From the NCBI RefSeq assembly GCF_013927005.1, contig NZ_CP055933.1, positions 1 to 40,364 of the forward strand: DNA of 40,364 nt, in the 5' to 3' direction. The DNA comes from Enterobacter sp. RHBSTW-00175 (GTDB taxonomy: Bacteria > Pseudomonadota > Gammaproteobacteria > Enterobacterales > Enterobacteriaceae). Both the position numbers and the translations under genes were made by a program. The notes beneath the pieces are model-generated. The model was given only the letters and a program-made list of their open reading frames with translations. It was not told the origin of the DNA and searched no databases. Of this stretch, positions 31,243 through 38,442 are shown piece after piece (the first letter of the stretch is position 1; each line of letters opens with the position of its first letter).

Positions 31243-31437
31243 GTTGTTGCATAACCAACAACAACCCGCTTTTGTCAGCTAGCAATATCTTTGCTTGTTG
31301 CCTGGTCATGTAGCCCCACCGCACAGGGGGATTCACCACAAAATGAATATAAATCTGAGCGGCAACAATTTCAAATACCCGCCCAGAAAGGCTCTGTGGT
31401 TGGATTGCGCCGAGCGTGGTGCGAAGAATTGCAGGCA

Positions 31438-31463
31438 TAAAAAAACCCGCAACGTGGCGGGCT
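31438..31463 (-). terminator. tR'-like leader terminator
   Basis: On the minus strand GCCCGC-CACGTT-GCGGGT is followed by seven T residues (31445-31438), about 55 bp after the predicted late transcription start. It is the expected target of Q antitermination. Confidence 0.75.
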
Positions 31464-31506
31464 TTTCGAGGTTAATTATCTACAGGCGTTATACTCCATA
31501 ATCAGA

Positions 31507-31536
31507 AGCATACAGGACAGTTTTATGCAAAGTCAA
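31507..31536 (-). promoter_or_regulatory. Candidate late promoter pR'
   Basis: On the minus strand TTGACT (31536-31531), an 18-bp spacer and TATGCT (31512-31507). It lies directly downstream of Q and ahead of a leader terminator, the arrangement of lambdoid late promoters. Confidence 0.6.
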
Positions 31537-31577
31537 CACTAACGTGCAAAAAAGTGTCGCCATTTGTTCCGATCATA

Positions 31578-32360
31578 TTAATAAGTTGTTGCCTTCTCAA
31601 ATTCTACTGCCGCGTGACGCTCCCACTGGCGCAGCGTGTCCACCAGCATTTCATAAAAGGGTTTCCAGTTGCGTGACCATGATGACTGATGGAGATCCGG
31701 AAGACGCTTCAGAATGGCTCGGTGTACGGTCGCCGAGGAGATAGCAGAGAAGCCATTACCAGAGCAACGCTCACACGTCTTGAAAACCGGTGCGCCGCGT
31801 TCTTTAGTGGCTTTGCGGTCCAACACTTCACCTTTACCACCACACCTGCACCGGGCAAGGATCACTTTCTTTCCTCCGCATGTTCCGCAAACCCTTTTCA
31901 CCAGCTCATTTTTAATCTTCGGGGCAACCACTGCAGCACCGTCGGCGTCGAAAATACCAGGATGTTTAACCACATCCTCATTCCCGGAGATAAACCCGGT
32001 ACCACTGCAACTGATACACGTCACGCTTGTAGCCGCCGAACGGGAGTAATCAGCAAAGGCAAATTGCGCCAGCATTTGCATACACCATCCGAAATGGCCA
32101 CCAGCTGCTTTACGTACATTCTTTGGTGCCGTTTCCATCGCGTAACGTGCAAGTGCCTGAATTGCCCGTTGACCGTCACTTTGGCTTACGTCAGCCTTGC
32201 CAAGGAAAGCCGCCAGGCCGAATCGCGCGCGGCTGCTGGTGGTACCAATCGCCGCCATAACATCAGTGCCGGTGAGACGATCCGGAGAGGTTCCTTTTAC
32301 GTCGTCGCTGATGTGCATTCCCTGAGGGCTGAAATGTTTGAGTGATGTTTCCAACTTCAT
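31578..32360 (-). CDS. Q: Late antitermination protein Q, zinc-finger type
   Basis: A 260-aa protein of the phage 82-type Q family (antitermination protein with DnaJ-like zinc motifs). Visible Cys clusters are CISCSGTGFI, CGTCGGKK, CRCGGKG and CERCSGNGFS, spread over about residues 110-205. The N-terminus MKLETSLKHFSPQGMHISDD and C-terminal SWSRNWKPFYEMLVDTLRQW are typical. Q modifies RNA polymerase paused at pR' so that it ignores terminators, of which the late operon has many. It overlaps the previous gene by 4 bp (ATGA). Confidence 0.9.
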   Translation of the reverse strand: MKLETSLKHFSPQGMHISDDVKGTSPDRLTGTDVMAAIGTTSSRARFGLAAFLGKADVSQSDGQRAIQALARYAMETAPKNVRKAAGGHFGWCMQMLAQFAFADYSRSAATSVTCISCSGTGFISGNEDVVKHPGIFDADGAAVVAPKIKNELVKRVCGTCGGKKVILARCRCGGKGEVLDRKATKERGAPVFKTCERCSGNGFSAISSATVHRAILKRLPDLHQSSWSRNWKPFYEMLVDTLRQWERHAAVEFEKATTY

Positions 32361-32668
32361 TGAATGGTTTCCCCCTTTTCAGCAGTGCCAAACCAGCCAA
32401 GGTGCGCCCACTGGACATCAGTCACTTTATCGCCGTTACCCCACAGCGTCAGAACACGCATAGCAACGTAGTGCATAAGGATTTTTTCATGCTCTCGCCA
32501 CTCATCATCAGGAGTGTCTTCAACAAATTCAGCGATGGCGTCAGCAATAAGACCGAAACACTCAGGGAAATCACTATGACCGATTGCGATGTCTTTTGCC
32601 TTTTCCTGAAGCTCCAAAAAACGCTGCTTGGTAAAGAGATACGACATTTCTCTAATTAGACGATCCAT
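32357..32668 (-). CDS. Hypothetical protein between helicase and Q
   Basis: A 103-aa acidic helical protein starting at ATG 32668 (MDRLIREMSYLFTKQRFLEL), one base after the helicase stop and with the SD CGAGGTATTAAA. The later part is AIAEFVEDTPDDEWREHEKI and MRVLTLWGNGDKVTDVQWAH. I do not recognise a family. The location (the nin-region equivalent) and overlaps on both sides argue that it is real and expressed with the replication genes. Confidence 0.7.
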   Translation of the reverse strand: MDRLIREMSYLFTKQRFLELQEKAKDIAIGHSDFPECFGLIADAIAEFVEDTPDDEWREHEKILMHYVAMRVLTLWGNGDKVTDVQWAHLGWFGTAEKGETIQ

Positions 32669-32669
32669 T

Positions 32670-34541
32670 TTAATACCTCGTTGCGTTGGTGGCTTCCCAC
32701 TCAATATCAAGTTCACTTTGCTGTTTGCCGGCCAAATAATTGAAGGGCCCTTTATCACCCTCGATAAACTGGTGTGAGCGGGAATCAAAGTTAGCCCCTA
32801 TGTCTCCGATCCAGCCTTCTCCTTCACGTTGTTTCAACAGGCGGATCATCGAGGCGGGCATTTGGATAGCAGTCTGTTCGTCCTTATCAAGACTCTCATA
32901 CCCCATTCTTTCAGCTTTGCGCTGGGCCAGTTCGCGCGGGATATTACGCCAGACGGCCATAACGTTGTCGGGCATGTCAGTTAAAGCGCCAGTGCCTTTA
33001 ACATCCATTTTCCCTGTTGGTGCAGCTTCGTTTGTTTTTCTGGCATGCGTTACTAGCAGAACATGGCAGTTGTGCTCGTTTTTAAAGTCGCAGAGGGTAT
33101 CGATAAATTCTTTTTGTCCACCGTAGTCCTCCTCATCGAGTCCACATTTTGCCAAGTTGTCGATAACGAAAAGATCGATTCCATAGCGGCGTCTGGCATA
33201 GGCAAATATTTCCAGCAGTCGATCGGCCTTGGCTGTTCCGGTGAGTTTGAACACCCAAAGACGATCAGAAAACCACTCGTTAGTCATGATGATTTCAGTA
33301 CGTTCTGGGTTTTTTCTACAAATGGTTTGCCGGGTAAGACGAGCCAACATTTTCCCAGGCTTAAGCTCCAGCGAGGCAATGCATACCCGGACTCCCTGGC
33401 TCATGGCATTGACGGCGATATGTCCCACCAGCTCGGTTTTTCCGTGGCCGTTTACTCCGTTAACCAGCGTCAGCTCGCCGGCGCGGAATTTGAAATTACT
33501 GTTCAGCGAATCCCACGGGCTGGAAAATAATCCAACGTCTCGATGCTCGAACGCATCCAGTGTTTCCTGAAGGAGATCACCCGCAGAGCAGAGTTCATCA
33601 GGGTCAAAGAATTTAGCGGTCCCCAAGTAGTGCCAGATTTCATCCTCGCTCATCCCGGAGGTCAGGCATTCATTGATATCTTTGTGCGGCAGCTCTACCA
33701 GGCGGCAACGATGCTCCCCTAGACGACGAGCAATTTCTTTTGCGGCTTCGCGCCCTACATCATCGTTATCGAGGCTTAACCAAATTTCTTCGAATCGGTC
33801 GAGGTTGTGATACTCGTATTCGATCCATTGCTGTTTGGCCCCTTTTCCACCGCCGAACGGTACCGATAGAGCACTGATACCGAATTGCGAGTAGGTCATA
33901 CAGTCAATCTCTCCTTCGCAAAGCACAACAGCGCGAGCTTTCGCGTCCATAGCCTGCCAGCCAAACAGACATGGCTCGCAATCAGCTTCAGCCATGATCA
34001 ACTTTTTGCCATTTGGTCGTTCAGTGCCGATTCGCTTTACCTGCAACAGCTCACCGTTGCGAAGATACGGAAACGCCACTGCCGGAATTTCGCGGTTTTC
34101 ATCGTGGTACCAGACGACTGCGTCCGAAACACGGAATTGATCAGCTGTCTCTCGGGTGATGCCACGGGAAGAGAGGTAGTCGTAGCAATGGCTCGCCTTT
34201 TTAACGCCTTTTTTGGTTGGCCGTGAGAAGGTTTTTTTCTTCGCCTCGAAGTGGTTATCGTCGTCCTTCAGCCCAAGGAACTCTTTCGCTTCCCGCATAG
34301 CGTCGTGCAGCTGGCAGTTACGCACCAGCACCCAAAGATCAAGCAGGTCTCCGCTGTCGCCGCTTGCAAAATCTGCCCAAGTCTTCTTACCACCGAGATT
34401 AATTTTCAGGCTCTTACCGGCATCACCATTGGTATTACCAGCGCACCACTCCTTGCCCTCGAGGTGTCCTCGTGGAAGCAGGTATTTCGCAACTCTTTCG
34501 GCGTTGTCCCACAATTTTTCAGATAACTCAGCAGGGGTCAT
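32670..34541 (-). CDS. Bifunctional primase-helicase, T7 gp4-like
   Basis: A 623-aa replication protein starting at ATG 34541 (MTPAELSEKLWDNAERVAKY) with SD CGGAG 8 bp upstream. The N-terminal ~95 residues are a primase-type zinc/helical module (WCAGNTNGDAGKSLKINLGG; TWADFASGDSGDLLDLW). A Toprim domain follows at about 203-295, with E209/E211 (VVLCEGEIDC) and D257/D259 (WLSLDNDDVGR). A DnaB-like helicase covers about 340-560, with Walker A NGVNGHGKTE (361-370), Walker B DLFVIDNL and HVLLVTHARK. It replaces lambda P and the host DnaB/DnaG at the phage fork. It follows the O-like initiator and a 35-aa coupled gene. Confidence 0.92.
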   Translation of the reverse strand: MTPAELSEKLWDNAERVAKYLLPRGHLEGKEWCAGNTNGDAGKSLKINLGGKKTWADFASGDSGDLLDLWVLVRNCQLHDAMREAKEFLGLKDDDNHFEAKKKTFSRPTKKGVKKASHCYDYLSSRGITRETADQFRVSDAVVWYHDENREIPAVAFPYLRNGELLQVKRIGTERPNGKKLIMAEADCEPCLFGWQAMDAKARAVVLCEGEIDCMTYSQFGISALSVPFGGGKGAKQQWIEYEYHNLDRFEEIWLSLDNDDVGREAAKEIARRLGEHRCRLVELPHKDINECLTSGMSEDEIWHYLGTAKFFDPDELCSAGDLLQETLDAFEHRDVGLFSSPWDSLNSNFKFRAGELTLVNGVNGHGKTELVGHIAVNAMSQGVRVCIASLELKPGKMLARLTRQTICRKNPERTEIIMTNEWFSDRLWVFKLTGTAKADRLLEIFAYARRRYGIDLFVIDNLAKCGLDEEDYGGQKEFIDTLCDFKNEHNCHVLLVTHARKTNEAAPTGKMDVKGTGALTDMPDNVMAVWRNIPRELAQRKAERMGYESLDKDEQTAIQMPASMIRLLKQREGEGWIGDIGANFDSRSHQFIEGDKGPFNYLAGKQQSELDIEWEATNATRY

Positions 34542-34648
34542 CACACACTCCGTAAATCGAATTTTATAAAGCACATAGTCACGAATTCCTCACGCAAAAA
34601 GCCGCGGTTATAGCCAGCAACCAGTAGACGTTTGAGGATTCTTTTCAT
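34541..34648 (-). CDS. 35-aa translationally coupled small protein
   Basis: An ATG at 34648 overlaps the initiator stop (ATGA) and its stop overlaps the helicase start (TGATG). The predicted protein, MKRILKRLLVAGYNRGFLRE plus EFVTMCFIKFDLRSV, is very basic and amphipathic. The exact overlaps at both ends are strong evidence for translation. Function is unknown; it could be a leader that couples helicase translation to the initiator, or a small protein in its own right. Confidence 0.6.
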   Translation of the reverse strand: MKRILKRLLVAGYNRGFLREEFVTMCFIKFDLRSV

Positions 34649-35655
34649 GGGCGGTTAGCTCCGCGCTTCATGCGGTCAATGGCTGCCTGGCTGATAAATA
34701 CCTCAGCCGAACCGTCACTTGGTTTTGCGAACCAGGAAGCCCCTGTCCCACCGATGGCGTTTGCGCTTGCGGATATCTGAGGAGCTCCATTTGGTTTTTC
34801 ATCGTTCCAGCGCTCTCCGTTCAGGTATGACGCTGGCAGGAGTTTGTCGAACCCCATTTGCTGTGTTTTCACCCGGAGGCTGATATCTTCAGCCAGCATA
34901 ACGGCGAAGTTCTCAGGCGTACCTCGGTTCGCTTTTTTCCAGTCGCGATATTTGGTCCTGAACGCTGACTTAGCCTTGACCTTGGCATCCTTTCTCAGAC
35001 CTGCCCCCCAAAAAATATTTTCGAAAGCGACATCGACTGGATCTTGGCCTTCAGCATCATCTGATTCTGAATCAGGTTTTTCCTGTGAAGGTTTCCCTTT
35101 CGACTCGTCAGGTTTATCGCCATCAGTCCGATTCGAATCGGACAAATTAGTTTTATTCCTTTCCTCTTCCCTTCCCTTCCTTTCCTTTCCGTCAGTGAGT
35201 TCGTCGTGAGCACTCAGTGAGTCCTCAGTGTTATCTCCATTACTTGTATGTGAATCATGCTTTTGTTTTTCATCATCGCTCACTGAGCCATCCATGTAAT
35301 TCGGTGCTGGTTTCCGTGAGTTATCAGTAACGTCTGCAGGAGTAGGTATTGTTGTTGTGGATGGTCGGTTAATTTTTTGATGTTTAGAAAAACCATCAAT
35401 GTGAATATATTCAACACCACTCACTGAATACTCACTGATTAATCCTGCCCCACTAAGTTCTTTAATTAACGGTTCGCAGTCGATCATATCGGCAGGGAAA
35501 ATCTGCATCTTGATACGCTTAGGGGAGCGCACCAGATTGCCTTTATCATCAGCAAAATTGAACATGCCGATAAACATCAGGCGCGCCTCAAATGAGCACT
35601 CGACAACTTTCTCATCGGTCCAGAACTCAGGTTTAATTGTTCTAATGCGTGCCAT
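34645..35655 (-). CDS. Replication initiator, O-like
   Basis: A 336-aa protein starting at ATG 35655. The N-terminal winged-helix domain (MARIRTIKPEFWTDEKVVEC; LMFIGMFNFADDKGNLVRSP) belongs to a common phage replication/DnaD-like family. A long hydrophilic linker (about 105-205; polar, acidic and basic runs) joins it to a C-terminal domain (VAFENIFWGAGLRKDAKVKA; LPASYLNGERWNDEK). Five 8-bp repeats and a polypyrimidine tract lie in the linker DNA, so the gene probably contains its own origin, like lambda O. It should load the primase-helicase encoded next. Confidence 0.82.
   Translation of the reverse strand: MARIRTIKPEFWTDEKVVECSFEARLMFIGMFNFADDKGNLVRSPKRIKMQIFPADMIDCEPLIKELSGAGLISEYSVSGVEYIHIDGFSKHQKINRPSTTTIPTPADVTDNSRKPAPNYMDGSVSDDEKQKHDSHTSNGDNTEDSLSAHDELTDGKERKGREEERNKTNLSDSNRTDGDKPDESKGKPSQEKPDSESDDAEGQDPVDVAFENIFWGAGLRKDAKVKAKSAFRTKYRDWKKANRGTPENFAVMLAEDISLRVKTQQMGFDKLLPASYLNGERWNDEKPNGAPQISASANAIGGTGASWFAKPSDGSAEVFISQAAIDRMKRGANRP
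35127..35142. repeat. 16-bp perfect palindrome in initiator gene
   Basis: TCCGATTCGAATCGGA reads the same on both strands. It is next to a polypyrimidine tract (35157-35190) and near the iteron-like repeats, as expected for an origin element. Confidence 0.7.
35192..35438. repeat. ori: Five iteron-like 8-bp repeats, candidate replication origin
   Basis: TCAGTGAG occurs at 35192-35199 and 35214-35221, and its complement CTCACTGA at 35279-35286, 35420-35427 and 35431-35438. A partial copy lies at 35225. Chance expectation for one 8-mer in 247 bp on both strands is far below one. Confidence 0.6.
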
Positions 35656-36007
35656 CAATCAGCCCTCCATCAGCACAAATAACCTCACTTACATCAGACT
35701 TTGACTGGAATTTGGCATCTACCAGGGAGGCCTTGCGCGCATTGCAGGAATCACACAAACATTGCATGTTGTCTGGGTGGTGAGCCCCACCGTTACGTCG
35801 CGATACAATGTGATCTGCGACCAATTTAATGCGGTCTTGACTGCCACAATGACGGCATTTGAAACCGTCGCGCCAAAGAACAAATTCGCGTAGTGCGCGA
35901 TGGCAGGGTACGCGCATTTTCAGGCGACCTTTGATCGTGGGCGCTTTCCATTTGTTGCCGTTCTGGTCTAACCAAAACTCAGACGGCACCTTTCCGTAAT
36001 CACGCAT
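35642..36007 (-). CDS. HNH endonuclease in early operon
   Basis: A 121-aa HNH nuclease starting at ATG 36007 (MRDYGKVPSEFWLDQNGNKW) with SD GGAGGCGC. The core is LWRDGFKCRHCGSQDRIKLV, then ADHIVSRRNGGAHHPDNMQC, with zinc pairs CRHC and CDSC. It overlaps the DUF4222 gene by 8 bp and the initiator by 14 bp. It has no AP2 domain, unlike two others in this genome. It may be a homing enzyme or a DNA-processing enzyme of replication. Confidence 0.88.
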   Translation of the reverse strand: MRDYGKVPSEFWLDQNGNKWKAPTIKGRLKMRVPCHRALREFVLWRDGFKCRHCGSQDRIKLVADHIVSRRNGGAHHPDNMQCLCDSCNARKASLVDAKFQSKSDVSEVICADGGLIDGTH

Positions 36008-36209
36008 TTTGCGCCTCCGAGACCTTTGTAAAATATTGTTGGAACTTCCAGACAGGCTGCATGCATTCATGCGGATAATTCTGCCTGGTGAAATACACCT
36101 GCTGTTTATCCCGATTCCAGCCGGTGACATGCACAATCACACCGCGCGGATCGCGATAATCGATATCCAATGGCTTAATTTGGTTTTCGGTAGTGATTGA
36201 GTGCGACAT
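36000..36209 (-). CDS. DUF4222-like small protein
   Basis: A 69-aa protein starting at ATG 36209 with SD GAGGTGTGAT. It has the pattern IDYRDPRGVIVHVTGWNRDK, then VYFTRQNYPHECMQPVWKFQ, as in DUF4222 proteins of lambdoid early regions. It has a single strand-rich domain. Function is unknown. It lies 1 bp after the Cro-like stop, so the two are coupled. Confidence 0.75.
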   Translation of the reverse strand: MSHSITTENQIKPLDIDYRDPRGVIVHVTGWNRDKQQVYFTRQNYPHECMQPVWKFQQYFTKVSEAQNA

Positions 36210-36210
36210 A

Positions 36211-36438
36211 TCACACCTCATTGCCCGGGTGAGGGAATGTATCTGGAAGGTCTGGGCGGATCTGGTAGGCTTTAACTTCGCCACCAGTAGCTTTAACAAT
36301 GGACATGACATGATCAGCCTTAACCCGGCTACCATTAAGCCAGCGAAATACAGCCGGTTGAGTAACCCCGCACGCCCTTGCTAATGCAGCTTGGCCGCCG
36401 AGAATATCGATAGCTCTCTTGACATATTGATTGATCAT
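36211..36438 (-). CDS. cro: Cro-like repressor
   Basis: A 75-aa HTH protein starting at ATG 36438 (MINQYVKRAIDILGGQAALA), with the helix-turn-helix ALARACGVTQPAVFRWLNGS (about 17-37) of the YdaS/Cro type. It is divergent from cI across 110 bp of operator DNA and is first in the right early operon. It should bind the same operators and block cI transcription during lytic growth. The SD is weak (TTTTGGT). Confidence 0.85.
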   Translation of the reverse strand: MINQYVKRAIDILGGQAALARACGVTQPAVFRWLNGSRVKADHVMSIVKATGGEVKAYQIRPDLPDTFPHPGNEV

Positions 36439-36448
36439 AAAAATACCA

Positions 36449-36538
36449 AAAGTTATTGAACATAGGGAAAGAGTATAGCCTTGAATAACTTTATGCAATA
36501 ACTTATCGTATTTGCCACTTAATAACTTTTTGTATAGG
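36449..36538. promoter_or_regulatory. Right operator region with pR and pRM
   Basis: AATAACTT half-sites occur at 36484, 36497 and 36521, with a reversed copy at 36449-36457. A 14-bp stretch ATGCAATAACTTAT (36493-36506) recurs inverted in the left operator. pR on the minus strand has -10 TATACT (36477-36472). pRM on the plus strand may use TTGCCA (36512) and TATAGG (36533-36538), giving a nearly leaderless cI mRNA. Confidence 0.6.
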
Positions 36539-36547
36539 CTTATTGGT

Positions 36548-37246
36548 ATGAACACATTCTCAGATCGTCTTCAAAAAGCGATGGTTGACGCAGGCCTTAC
36601 ACAGGCAGAATTAGCGATGAAAGTTGGGGTTTCGCAACCAGCTATCTGGCGTCTTGTTGCAGGCAAAACCAACACAACACGTAAGTTGGTTGAGATTGCT
36701 AATGCGCTGGGTGTGAGCCCTGAATGGCTATCAACTGGAAAAAATCATGTGCCTCATAGACAGGGCTATGTGATAGAGACCATGCCCGAAAGGGAGGTAA
36801 AGGATAACGCTGGCATATTCAGGGTCGAGGTTCTTGACCTTTCAGTGAGTGCAGGGCCTGGCACGTTCATGCTTTCAGAATATGTGGAGGTTTTACACGC
36901 TATTGAGTTCACGACTCAACATGCAAAATCCCTCTTCGGGAATCGTAGTGAAGATGTCGTAAAAGTAATGACCGTCAATGGCGACAGCATGGCCAGCACG
37001 TTCAATTCCGGTGATCGTGTCTTCGTAGACATTTCCGTCCGACACTTTCTAACGGATGGTGTGTATGTGTTTGTTTTTGGTAAAACATTTCACCTAAAAC
37101 GTCTCCAGATGCAGGGAAACAGGCTGGCAGTCTTATCGGATAATCCGGCATATGAGAAATGGTATATCACGGAAGAAAACCAAGATGACCTTTACGTGAT
37201 GGGTAAAGCCATAATGCATGAATCAATCAATTACAATAGGCTCTAA
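36548..37246 (+). CDS. cI: CI-like prophage repressor (HTH + S24)
   Basis: A 232-aa repressor. The N-terminal HTH (about 5-60) includes LTQAELAMKVGVSQPAIWRL. The C-terminal LexA/S24 domain has S147 (NGDSMAS) and K184 (FHLKRLQ) as catalytic dyad. An Ala-Gly pair at 102-103 (SVSAGPGTF) is a plausible self-cleavage site. RecA filaments should trigger cleavage and induction. The start at ATG 36548 is chosen because the HTH begins there; the SD is poor, fitting a leaderless mRNA from pRM. Confidence 0.93.
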   Translation: MNTFSDRLQKAMVDAGLTQAELAMKVGVSQPAIWRLVAGKTNTTRKLVEIANALGVSPEWLSTGKNHVPHRQGYVIETMPEREVKDNAGIFRVEVLDLSVSAGPGTFMLSEYVEVLHAIEFTTQHAKSLFGNRSEDVVKVMTVNGDSMASTFNSGDRVFVDISVRHFLTDGVYVFVFGKTFHLKRLQMQGNRLAVLSDNPAYEKWYITEENQDDLYVMGKAIMHESINYNRL

Positions 37247-37267
37247 CCTTCAACACCCCACCTTTTG

Positions 37268-37292
37268 AAGCCGCTTTTAAGCGGCTTTTTCT
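37268..37292 (+). terminator. Terminator after cI
   Basis: AGCCGC-TTTTAA-GCGGCT (37269-37286), followed by TTTTCTTT on the plus strand. It isolates cI from the left operon. Confidence 0.85.
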
Positions 37293-37383
37293 TTGTCTGT
37301 AGCTGTAAGCATGCAGTTTAATAACAAAATTTAATCAAAAAAATCAATACATTAAACTAAATCGCAAAAGAAAAATAAGTTTT

Positions 37384-37416
37384 GTTATTGCAATAAGTTA
37401 TTGCATGACTTAAAGT
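37384..37416 (+). promoter_or_regulatory. pL promoter covered by left operators
   Basis: TTGCAA (37388-37393), 17 bp, TAAAGT (37411-37416). The -35 overlaps the perfect palindrome TTATTGCAATAA (37385-37396). The spacer holds TAAGTTATTGCAT, the inverse of the 36493-36506 element. GTTATTGCA is directly repeated at 37384 and 37397. CI binding here should shut the left operon in the lysogen. Confidence 0.65.
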
Positions 37417-37447
37417 TCATTCATCGGCAAACAACGGAGCCAATGAA

Positions 37448-37879
37448 ATGAATACTCAAATCACCGTAGCCAAAACCATCGGCAAAAGAATATTAAATCA
37501 AAGATCTTCGCTTCGACTGTCTCAGGATTTTTTGGCTGATCATCTTGGTTTAACAACCGAAACCATTAACAACTGGGAAACGGAAAAAACTGTTCCGTTT
37601 GCTGACCAGTTAATCCAATTGGCTAACATTCTTCATTCTGATGTTCTGTGGCTCATTTCAGGAAACGAGCAGTGTGGTGAATTTACAGAGCCAACAAGCA
37701 TTATAACTTCCAATCAACTTAATTCATGGTCTGCGGATATTGGCAATTGCAGAATGGCTTTATCCAACGCTATGGATTGTATGCCTCCGGAATTGTCGGC
37801 TATCGGTACGCTAACTATCGTTTATGAAAAATTAGACGACTTGCAAGAAACAATCTGCAAGCAAGCCGACAAGATTTAA
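37448..37879 (+). CDS. Stand-alone XRE-type HTH regulator
   Basis: A 143-aa protein starting at ATG 37448 with SD GGAG. It is the first gene behind pL. The HTH covers about 10-72 (LNQRSSLRLSQDFLADHLGL; TTETINNWETEKTVPFADQL). The C-terminal half (INSWSAD-like helical region around SADIGNCRMALSNAMDCMPP) is not an S24 domain and is unfamiliar. A separate S24-domain gene follows after 66 bp. As the first gene it could regulate early transcription or antagonise CI. Confidence 0.85.
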   Translation: MNTQITVAKTIGKRILNQRSSLRLSQDFLADHLGLTTETINNWETEKTVPFADQLIQLANILHSDVLWLISGNEQCGEFTEPTSIITSNQLNSWSADIGNCRMALSNAMDCMPPELSAIGTLTIVYEKLDDLQETICKQADKI

Positions 37880-37881
37880 AA

Positions 37882-37905
37882 TTAATTAACATTATTTAAT
37901 TAACA
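37882..37905. repeat. Direct repeat TTAATTAACA x2
   Basis: Copies at 37882-37891 and 37896-37905, in the gap between the HTH and S24 genes. Each carries the palindrome TTAATTAA. A possible protein-binding site or mRNA element; a short CACC/GGTG hairpin follows. Confidence 0.5.
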
Positions 37906-37945
37906 CCTTTCTTGGTGGGGCCAAACTCACCCTGAGGAAATGAAA

Positions 37946-38332
37946 ATGCAAAATTCCGTCGCAATTAATAAGCCAATTAAAACGCCTCAGATGCTGTTCG
38001 GATCTGACAACATTAATGACTTTGGCAACCGCGTTCAAAGCTGCCGGATGGAAGGTAATTCAATGCAGCCGACCATCGAACCATGTGAGGTTGTGGCTTT
38101 CGTTGATTGCGGTGGAAGTGCGCTTACCTCTGGCATTTATGTTTACACAATGGATGCTTTTGGTCGCCCATGCCTTTTCATTAAGAGAATTGAGCCATTA
38201 GCTGATGGCTCATTAAAAATCATCTCTGATAACCATCATTACGAAACTTTCACCCTTAATGCTGATGAACAGAAAGAAATCAAAATTCACGGTCGGGTGG
38301 TCGCTTCTTTGGCTGTGAGGTGCTTCATATGA
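37946..38332 (+). CDS. Stand-alone S24 (LexA/UmuD-like) peptidase domain
   Basis: A 128-aa protein starting at ATG 37946 (GAGG 8 bp upstream; ATG 37940 is too close). It consists of an S24 domain without HTH: SCRMEGNSMQPTIEPCEVVA gives the catalytic Ser (S39) and CLFIKRIEP the Lys (K80). The 25-residue N-terminus carries no clear Ala-Gly cleavage site. UmuD-like proteins and repressor C-domains share this fold. It might dimerise with CI or with the HTH protein encoded just before, or act in SOS. Its stop overlaps the next start (ATGA). Confidence 0.85.
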   Translation: MQNSVAINKPIKTPQMLFGSDNINDFGNRVQSCRMEGNSMQPTIEPCEVVAFVDCGGSALTSGIYVYTMDAFGRPCLFIKRIEPLADGSLKIISDNHHYETFTLNADEQKEIKIHGRVVASLAVRCFI

Positions 38333-38442
38333 CTTTCATCATTGATAAATCGGCATACAAAACAGCGTGTCTTTATGCGGCCTGTGGTTACGAGGTTATT
38401 GCTCGTCTTTATCTTAAAAAGGCATATGGGAGATTAAAATGA
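38329..38442 (+). CDS. 37-aa small protein
   Basis: ATG 38329 overlaps the S24 stop, and its stop overlaps the next start (both ATGA), with SD GAGGTGC. The protein MTFIIDKSAYKTACLYAACG continues YEVIARLYLKKAYGRLK. It is basic with two Cys. I do not recognise it, but tight coupling on both sides supports translation. Confidence 0.6.
   Translation: MTFIIDKSAYKTACLYAACGYEVIARLYLKKAYGRLK

Larger units (their letters stand above)
30716..31577 (-). other. Late leader region without protein genes
   Basis: About 860 bp between Q and the holin gene. It contains a pR'-like promoter, three terminator hairpins (31438, 30934, 30756) and two copies of a 23-bp structured repeat (30999-31021 and 31220-31242). 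I found no convincing coding frame in it; a 90-codon minus-strand frame at 31169-31438 lacks an SD and family features. The region is likely transcribed as an untranslated leader that Q-modified polymerase reads through. A small RNA gene may be present. Confidence 0.55.

Noticed and set aside
30985..31260. Intact hok/sok toxin-antitoxin locus
   Set aside because: The repeats and hairpins suggested it, but no Hok-like short membrane peptide can be read on either strand.
31169..31438. A minus-strand coding frame of 90 codons in the late leader
   Set aside because: It has no SD, no recognisable features, lies over the repeat and hairpins, and starts inside the leader terminator.
37448..38332. 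A single frameshifted CI-type repressor
   Set aside because: The HTH protein has its own complete C-terminal part with a normal stop, there is a 66-bp gap with an SD, and the S24 gene has its own start. No one-base change would join them sensibly.
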